Shown piece after piece: positions 59,297 through 64,000 of a DNA stretch of 64,000 nt. The DNA lies in the NCBI RefSeq assembly GCF_900169365.1, contig NZ_FXZH01000007.1, positions 124,001-188,000 on the forward strand, read 5' to 3'. This DNA is from Brevibacterium sp. 239c. Lineage in GTDB: Bacteria; Actinomycetota; Actinomycetes; Actinomycetales; Brevibacteriaceae. The translations under genes were made by a program, and so were the position numbers. The notes under the pieces are model-generated. The model had not been told where the DNA came from, did no database searches, and saw only the letters and a program-made list of their open reading frames with translations. How positions within the stretch are numbered: the stretch's first letter is position 1; every line of letters begins with the position of its first letter.

Positions 59297-61012
59297 ATGT
59301 CGGATCAGGTGGGCCCTGGACAGGGCCTCGACTCGCAGCAGAACGCGCACCCGGGCAACCCAGTGCCCCCGCGCGCGCAACAGCCTCGGGTCGCCGGCCC
59401 CCGGAACCCTGATGTTGCGCCTCAGGGGCAGGCACAGATGCCGCCTCCGGGTCAGGGCCAGATGCCGCAGGGGATGCCTCCTCAACAGGGACCTCCGCCT
59501 CAACAGGGGCCGAGCAATGACCGGTTTCGTCCTCGTCCGCAGCAGCCCGGACCCGGTTCGCAGGGGCTTGGTCCTCAGCAGCCGGGTCCTCAACAGGCTC
59601 CTCGTCAGATTCCCCAGCCGGGCATGAACCCGGCGTTCCAGGGACAGGTCAACCCCCACCTCGGCGGCCAAATGGGCCAGCCCCCGGTGCAGGGCCAGCC
59701 CCCGGTGCAGGGCCAGCCCCCGATGCAGGGCCAGCCACCGATGCAGCGACGCGTCTACGAACAGGCGCGGTTCGCGCCGACCGTGACCCAAGAGATGCGG
59801 GTCCGTGCGCGCATGCAGGCACCACAGCAGATCGTTTCGGAGACACCGTGGACAGGGGCTGTGCGCCAGTCTCAGCCAGAAGAAGAACCCGATTCGACGG
59901 CAAACGTGGTGCGTCTCGTGATTGCCATCCTTGCGGTGGTCGGACTGTTCGTGGGACTCTTGCTTCTCGCCCTGCTCGGCGGTCTCAACTTCGGTCTTAA
60001 ACTCTTCGTCCTCGTCCCACTGTCCGCGATCCCATTGATCGCAATCATCGCCTACGTGCTCTGGCTCGATCGCTGGAGGCCGCAGCCCAAGATCATTCTC
60101 GGACTCTGCCTGCTCTGGGGTGCCGTCGCCGCCGTCATCCTCACCCTCTTCGTCACGCTCGTCGGCCAAGTCGCTCTGTACTTCTCCGGCGTCGGCGCAA
60201 TGCCCAACGCATTCGGCACAGTGGTTCAGGCCCCGATCGTCGAAGAGACAACGAAGACCGTACTGCTCGTTGTCATCGCTCTCGCCGCTCGTCGGCACTT
60301 CGAAGGTCCCCTCGACGGACTCGTCTACGGAGCCCTCATCGGCGCCGGTTTCGCCTTCACCGAAAACGTTCTTTACCTCGGAGGAGCGTGGGAACAGCAC
60401 CAAGCTGGGGGTCTGCTGCAGACTTTCATCTTCCGCTGCATATGTTCTCCGTTGTTGCACACAGCGTTCTCCACCTGTGCCGGCGTGACTATCGGACTCG
60501 CTGCCCGGAAGTGGCAGTGGTGGGCGGTCATCCTGATGTGGCTGCCCGGACTTTTGGTCGGGATGCTTCTCCACGCACTGTGGAACGGCACCATGACCGG
60601 ACTCGGCCATTTCCACCCGGTCGTGTCGATCATCGGACTCATCGCCCTCAGCTTCATCCTCACCACTTGTTGGGTGGTGCTGGGAATTCTCCTCCGTCGC
60701 AGCGAACGCCTCCACACGCAGAACATGCTCGGCGACTATGCGAATACAGGCTGGCTCACCCACTCCGAGGTGGACATGCTCGCAACGTGGAAGGGACGCA
60801 AGTTCGGCAAGCGCTGGGCGGATTCCTTCCCCGGCGGCAAAGAGGAGATGCGCACCATGATCCGCACCTCCGGGGACCTCTCGACGACACGCATGCGGCT
60901 CCTAGCCGGAGTCGGCGGGCAGAAAGAACGTGACATCGAGAGCTTCCAGCTGAAGAAGTTCTCCTCCGCCCGCGATCGCCTTCTCGCCGCCTCGAGAAGC
61001 GTGGTTCGCTGA
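59297..61012 (+). CDS. PrsW-family intramembrane protease with Gln/Pro-rich N-terminus
   Basis: A 571-aa protein. Residues 1-200 are cytoplasmic, Gln/Pro/Gly-rich and disordered, including four copies of GQPP(V/M)Q. About eight membrane segments follow from residue 210. The PrsW motifs are present: APIVEETTK (EExxK-like), GAGFAFTENVLY and LLHALWNG with the active-site His. A soluble C-terminal tail of about 100 residues ends the protein. PrsW cleaves anti-sigma factors in Bacillus; the target here is unknown. The ATG at 59297 has GAAGGA upstream. Confidence 0.87.
   Translation: MSDQVGPGQGLDSQQNAHPGNPVPPRAQQPRVAGPRNPDVAPQGQAQMPPPGQGQMPQGMPPQQGPPPQQGPSNDRFRPRPQQPGPGSQGLGPQQPGPQQAPRQIPQPGMNPAFQGQVNPHLGGQMGQPPVQGQPPVQGQPPMQGQPPMQRRVYEQARFAPTVTQEMRVRARMQAPQQIVSETPWTGAVRQSQPEEEPDSTANVVRLVIAILAVVGLFVGLLLLALLGGLNFGLKLFVLVPLSAIPLIAIIAYVLWLDRWRPQPKIILGLCLLWGAVAAVILTLFVTLVGQVALYFSGVGAMPNAFGTVVQAPIVEETTKTVLLVVIALAARRHFEGPLDGLVYGALIGAGFAFTENVLYLGGAWEQHQAGGLLQTFIFRCICSPLLHTAFSTCAGVTIGLAARKWQWWAVILMWLPGLLVGMLLHALWNGTMTGLGHFHPVVSIIGLIALSFILTTCWVVLGILLRRSERLHTQNMLGDYANTGWLTHSEVDMLATWKGRKFGKRWADSFPGGKEEMRTMIRTSGDLSTTRMRLLAGVGGQKERDIESFQLKKFSSARDRLLAASRSVVR
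59675..59746 (+). repeat. 18-bp tandem repeat, 4 copies
   Basis: GGCCAGCCCCCGGTGCAG at 59675-59692 is repeated at 59693, 59711 and 59729 with single-base changes, encoding GQPPVQ or GQPPMQ in the disordered N-terminus of the PrsW-like protein. In-frame expansion or contraction is expected. Confidence 0.9.
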
Positions 61013-61017
61013 CTCCC

Positions 61018-62208
61018 GTGATGCTCGTCGACGTAATCATCATCATCCTGGGGATCGCTGCACTCTTCTCCGGGTTCCGCCAAGGTTTCATCATCGGTCT
61101 CGGCACCGTCGCCGGTTTCGTGGTCGGTTGGGTCATAGGCAGGCTGCTCTCGCCTCTGGTCGAAAGCCTGAGCCAAGGCACACAGGTCATGGAGAATCCC
61201 GGCGTCGTCATCCTCCTGGCATCGATGCCGCTCGTCCTCAGCGTCCTGTTCGCCTTCGCCGGCAACGGTGTCGGGGTGTGGATCAGACGATCCATGGACT
61301 CAGAACTCGGGCAGGGCATCGACTCGATCGGAGGCACAGTCACCGCTGGCGTCGTCTACGTCCTGGTCATCTGGCTGGCGGCAGGTTTCATCCGCACCAC
61401 GCCGTGGGTCGAACCGAATCGGTGGGTCGCGGACTCGTCGGTGATCGCGGCCGTCGACCGGACGATCCCGTACTCCTCGCAGATCGCGCTGGGCGACATC
61501 TCGCAAGGTCTCAAGGCCACCGGGTTCCCGCAGGTGTTCTCGGGGCAGACAGAGCAGATCCGCGGCGTCGGCGAACCCGACTCCGCGATGGTCGACGTCG
61601 GCCGTGGCGTCGAAGAATCGGTCGTCAAGATCACGACAGCTGCCACCAGCTGCCCGACCGGATCCGAGGGTTCGGGGTTCGTCTACAGTGACGGGCTCGT
61701 CGCCACCAATGCCCACGTCGTTGCCGGCTCCAAGGAGCTCGCCGTCCAAGTCGGCGGAAGGGGCAGGCCCTATTCCGCCGAGGTGGTGGAATTCGATCCT
61801 GAAGCCGACGTGGCCGTCCTGCGGGTTCCAGACCTCGAAGCTCCCGCCCTTGACTTCGGCAATGCGCTGGGACCGGGAGATGACTCCGTAGTCGCCGGAT
61901 TCCCACAGAACGGCCCCTACACGATCTCCCCATCACGAGTGCGCGAGACGATCAACGCGCGCGGCCTCGATATCTATGATTCGAACTCAGTGGTGCGTGA
62001 GGTGTATTCGCTCCGAGGCATCGTCCGCGAAGGAAACTCGGGCGGTCCGCTGCTGGACGCTAACGGTGACGTGGTGGGGATGGTCTTCGCCAGGTCCGCC
62101 ACCGATGATGAAACTGGGTATGCCCTCACACGGTCGGAGATCAGCGATGAGCTGCAAGCCGGAGCGAAGAACCGTTCCCCGCAGTCGACAGGTCAGTGCA
62201 CCGGCTAG
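61018..62208 (+). CDS. MarP-like membrane serine protease (CvpA-type membrane domain + trypsin fold)
   Basis: A 396-aa protein. Four N-terminal membrane segments (about 1-130, CvpA-like: DVIIIILGIAALFSGFRQGFIIGLG) precede a secreted chymotrypsin-fold domain with His in ATNAHVVAG, Asp in PEADVAVLR and Ser in REGNSGGPLL, and two Cys that could form a disulfide. This is the architecture of mycobacterial MarP (Rv3671c), needed for acid and oxidative stress. It starts at GTG 61018 or ATG 61021, 5-8 nt after the PrsW gene, so they are co-transcribed. Confidence 0.9.
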   Translation: MMLVDVIIIILGIAALFSGFRQGFIIGLGTVAGFVVGWVIGRLLSPLVESLSQGTQVMENPGVVILLASMPLVLSVLFAFAGNGVGVWIRRSMDSELGQGIDSIGGTVTAGVVYVLVIWLAAGFIRTTPWVEPNRWVADSSVIAAVDRTIPYSSQIALGDISQGLKATGFPQVFSGQTEQIRGVGEPDSAMVDVGRGVEESVVKITTAATSCPTGSEGSGFVYSDGLVATNAHVVAGSKELAVQVGGRGRPYSAEVVEFDPEADVAVLRVPDLEAPALDFGNALGPGDDSVVAGFPQNGPYTISPSRVRETINARGLDIYDSNSVVREVYSLRGIVREGNSGGPLLDANGDVVGMVFARSATDDETGYALTRSEISDELQAGAKNRSPQSTGQCTG

Positions 62209-62215
62209 CGACAGA

Positions 62216-63157
62216 CTATTTCAGGTCGAGGCCAGCCAGGACGGCACGGTGGTCACTCGAGCCACGGCTCAGCACCTCGTCGGAGGTGGCCTCGAACCCG
62301 CGATAGAGGACATGATCGAGCCGGGTGACGGGGAAGCGCGCGGGCCATGTGAAGCCGAATCCGCCGCCGGTTTCGACGCGGGTGTCCTCCAGCGGGGGAG
62401 ACAGGGTTGAGAAGTTGGTGTCCGTCGTCGCGGTGTTGAAATCACCGGCGACGATGACATGCTCGGCCTCATCGGTTTCGACTTCTGTGGCCAGCCTGCG
62501 GATGGCCGCGTTGCGCATGGCTTCGTGGCCGGGACGAACCGAGGGCATATGCACGGAGTAGAACCTGATATCGCCGTGGTCCGTAGACACTGTGGTGGCG
62601 AAGGCGCGTGGCCACTGCAGACCCAGGTCCACCTCTTCGGGTTCGGACATCGGCCATTTCGACCAGACGCCGATCGTGTCGACGACCTGCGAATGCTCGA
62701 ATGAGGAATCGAGTTCCTTGTGGATGATCTTGCCCGACAGTGACTCCAGCTCCTGAATCGTGACGATGTCAGGATCAGCGGACACGATGCTCTTCACCGC
62801 TGCTGTGGGCTCAGGCATCCTGGCACCCACATTGTGCGTGGCGACGGTGAGGTCTGGTTCGCCGTTGTCACTGGCCGGAATCAACGCAGAGCCGAACATC
62901 GAAGCCCAGACCACTGTCGGAACGAGGAAGCCGATCGCTGAGAGCACCGAGAAGCGGAAGAGGAACATCAGCAGCACGAGGGCGAGGAAAAGTCCCGTCC
63001 ACGGAAGAATGCTCTCGACGAGCAGCGCAATGCCCATCCTGGCCGGCAGCAGGTGGTGGAGCAGGAGAAATGCAGCATAGGCCATGCCGAAGATCAGCAC
63101 AGTGATCCCCTTGGCCGGGCTATGCGTTTTTCTGGTTTGCGAAGATTCCTGGTTCAT
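62216..63157 (-). CDS. membrane-tethered endonuclease/exonuclease/phosphatase protein
   Basis: A 313-aa protein. Three membrane segments lie in the first 95 residues, then an extracytoplasmic EEP domain: VATHNVGA, IVTIQELESL (metal Glu), HVIVAGDFNTAT and the terminal RGSSDHRAVLAGL. Similar proteins are common in actinobacteria, with possible roles in lipid or nucleic-acid phosphodiester cleavage at the membrane face. Convergent with the MarP gene, 7 nt apart. Confidence 0.82.
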   Translation of the reverse strand: MNQESSQTRKTHSPAKGITVLIFGMAYAAFLLLHHLLPARMGIALLVESILPWTGLFLALVLLMFLFRFSVLSAIGFLVPTVVWASMFGSALIPASDNGEPDLTVATHNVGARMPEPTAAVKSIVSADPDIVTIQELESLSGKIIHKELDSSFEHSQVVDTIGVWSKWPMSEPEEVDLGLQWPRAFATTVSTDHGDIRFYSVHMPSVRPGHEAMRNAAIRRLATEVETDEAEHVIVAGDFNTATTDTNFSTLSPPLEDTRVETGGGFGFTWPARFPVTRLDHVLYRGFEATSDEVLSRGSSDHRAVLAGLDLK

Positions 63158-63244
63158 CGATTAAGAAGCTTAACCGTTGAGTCTGTCCTCATGCTGGGTG
63201 AGTCATGCGACGTGCCTCACTTGGGCTCACAGAAATCGATCGGC

Positions 63245-63994
63245 TCACCGGTGAGCGGTGGCGGACCACACCGTGACATCGGGGTGAGTGTCATAGCGGT
63301 AGCCGGTGCCCCTCATGGTCCGAATCACCGAAGAGTACTCGCCCAGACGCCTGCGCAGGCGTCGGATATGCACGTCGACAGTCCGCTCATCAGGGACTTC
63401 ACTACCTGACCAGACAGCGGTGATGAGATCTTCGCGCGGCAGAGTGGAATCGGCATGAGAGACGAGAGTCGCCAGGAGGTCGAACTCCTTGGTGGTGACA
63501 TCGACGAGGTCGCCGTCGATGCGAACCTCGCGGCGCGGGATGTCGATGCGCAGACGTTCGGCGGTTCTGTTCTGGAAGTTCCCATCGAAGCGTGAGCCGA
63601 AGCCACCTGTGGGTGCGGTTTCACCGGTGCCCTGGTCAGGTTCGCGGCGCAAGGCCGGCGGATGGATGCGGTTGGGGATACGGGAGCGGACCGGGCCGTG
63701 TGTTCCAGCCGGGGTGCCGGTGGCGGCGGGGGAGCCGTTGGCCACGGCACGGACGGCATCGATATCGTTGCCGCGGCCTTCTGGTGCCAAGGCGATGACC
63801 GCTTGGGTCTCCGCCTGGGAAGCCAATTCCTTCGCGTAGGCCTGCAGTTCACCGGCGATCGCGGAGAGGTTGGTCCCATCAGCGGCCGCCTTAGACTCGT
63901 CCAGGCCGATGTAGACGATGATTCCGCGCGCTGCCTTCGGTGAGGCCACGACACCGGCGGGGCCGAAGGTGTGGGGCGGGTTCTGCGGGTCCAC
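63245..63994 (-). CDS. winged-helix (OmpR/PhoB-type) DNA-binding protein, start near or beyond the window edge
   Basis: At least 249 aa. The C-terminal about 95 residues are an OmpR/PhoB-type winged helix (LRIDIPRREVRIDGDLVDVTTKEFDLLATL, ERTVDVHIRRLRRRLG, IRTMRGTGYRYD). The N-terminal 80 residues (ARGIIVYIGLDESKAA, AIALAPEG) are not a normal receiver: no phospho-acceptor Asp pattern is visible. The two parts are joined by a Pro/Gly-rich linker. The GTG at 63994 lies 6 nt from the window end and the frame is open there, so the true start may be outside. Confidence 0.75.
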   Translation of the reverse strand: MDPQNPPHTFGPAGVVASPKAARGIIVYIGLDESKAAADGTNLSAIAGELQAYAKELASQAETQAVIALAPEGRGNDIDAVRAVANGSPAATGTPAGTHGPVRSRIPNRIHPPALRREPDQGTGETAPTGGFGSRFDGNFQNRTAERLRIDIPRREVRIDGDLVDVTTKEFDLLATLVSHADSTLPREDLITAVWSGSEVPDERTVDVHIRRLRRRLGEYSSVIRTMRGTGYRYDTHPDVTVWSATAHR

Positions 63995-64000
63995 TGCACT

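Noticed and set aside
59240..60763. 507-codon minus frame across the PrsW-like gene
   Set aside because: Composition is typical of antisense reading (Glu/Asp/His runs opposite membrane segments) and the PrsW motifs are on the other strand.

Overview
The window looks like a chromosomal segment of a high-GC actinobacterium, most likely a Brevibacterium. The support is the GC-rich codon use, LPRTG-type sortase substrates, SipW-type surface protein secretion, and a homoprotocatechuate 2,3-dioxygenase whose ligands fall at the numbering recalled for the Brevibacterium fuscum enzyme (H155, H200, H214, H248, Y257, E267). I see no rRNA, tRNA, CRISPR array, intact insertion sequence or prophage.

Layout. 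1-5.3 kb (minus): pobA-pcaHG-pcaB-pcaL, the ortho-cleavage route from 4-hydroxybenzoate through protocatechuate; pcaL runs off the left edge. 5.4-9.3 kb: a minus-strand pair (MmgE/PrpD enzyme and ComA-like phosphosulfolactate synthase) divergent from a YeeE/TsuA-type sulfur transporter and a TusA-like carrier, with an iron-box-like site and a 40-bp palindrome between them. 9.5-12.7 kb: a SipW operon in which the signal peptidase is fused to an extracellular domain and an LPRTG anchor, with three SipW-tag cargo proteins. 12.8-18.7 kb: class II glutamine amidotransferase, macro domain, VOC protein, ComDE-like split TPP decarboxylase, AbiE-type toxin-antitoxin pair, DHFR-like protein. 18.7-24.9 kb: small alarmone synthetase, DUF2277, and an IclR-controlled ALDH-MFS-PrpF operon. 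25-28 kb: sortase-anchored extracellular nuclease. 28-36 kb: FAD monooxygenase, an ABC importer operon with HAD and phosphodiesterase genes, and a divergent GntR/UTRA regulator with two operator copies. 36-42 kb: putA, an odd transposase-HTH/GntR fusion regulator, and udk. 42-46 kb: DUF222-HNH protein and two membrane proteins carrying three copies of one 4-TM domain. 45.7-55.7 kb: a homoprotocatechuate meta-cleavage cluster (FAH-RraA fusion, GntR, hpaE, hpaD, hpaH, hpaI) with a divergent transporter and a 3-hydroxybenzoate-4-monooxygenase-like flavoprotein, two promoters of which share one operator. 55.7-64 kb: DUF6194 with a tandem-MerR regulator, a large LPRTG surface protein, PrsW- and MarP-type membrane proteases, a membrane-tethered phosphodiesterase and a winged-helix regulator at the right edge.

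How it works together. Two aromatic funnels (protocatechuate ortho-cleavage and homoprotocatechuate meta-cleavage) feed central metabolism, and an IclR operon probably adds an aldehyde/organic-acid branch. A second theme is sulfur: the ComA-like enzyme, TsuA/TusA-like transport and ComDE-like decarboxylase lie within about 10 kb and may form an undescribed sulfonate or sulfite pathway. A third theme is the cell surface: SipW cargo, three LPRTG proteins and two envelope proteases. Function assignments come from recognised motifs and context. No database search was run.
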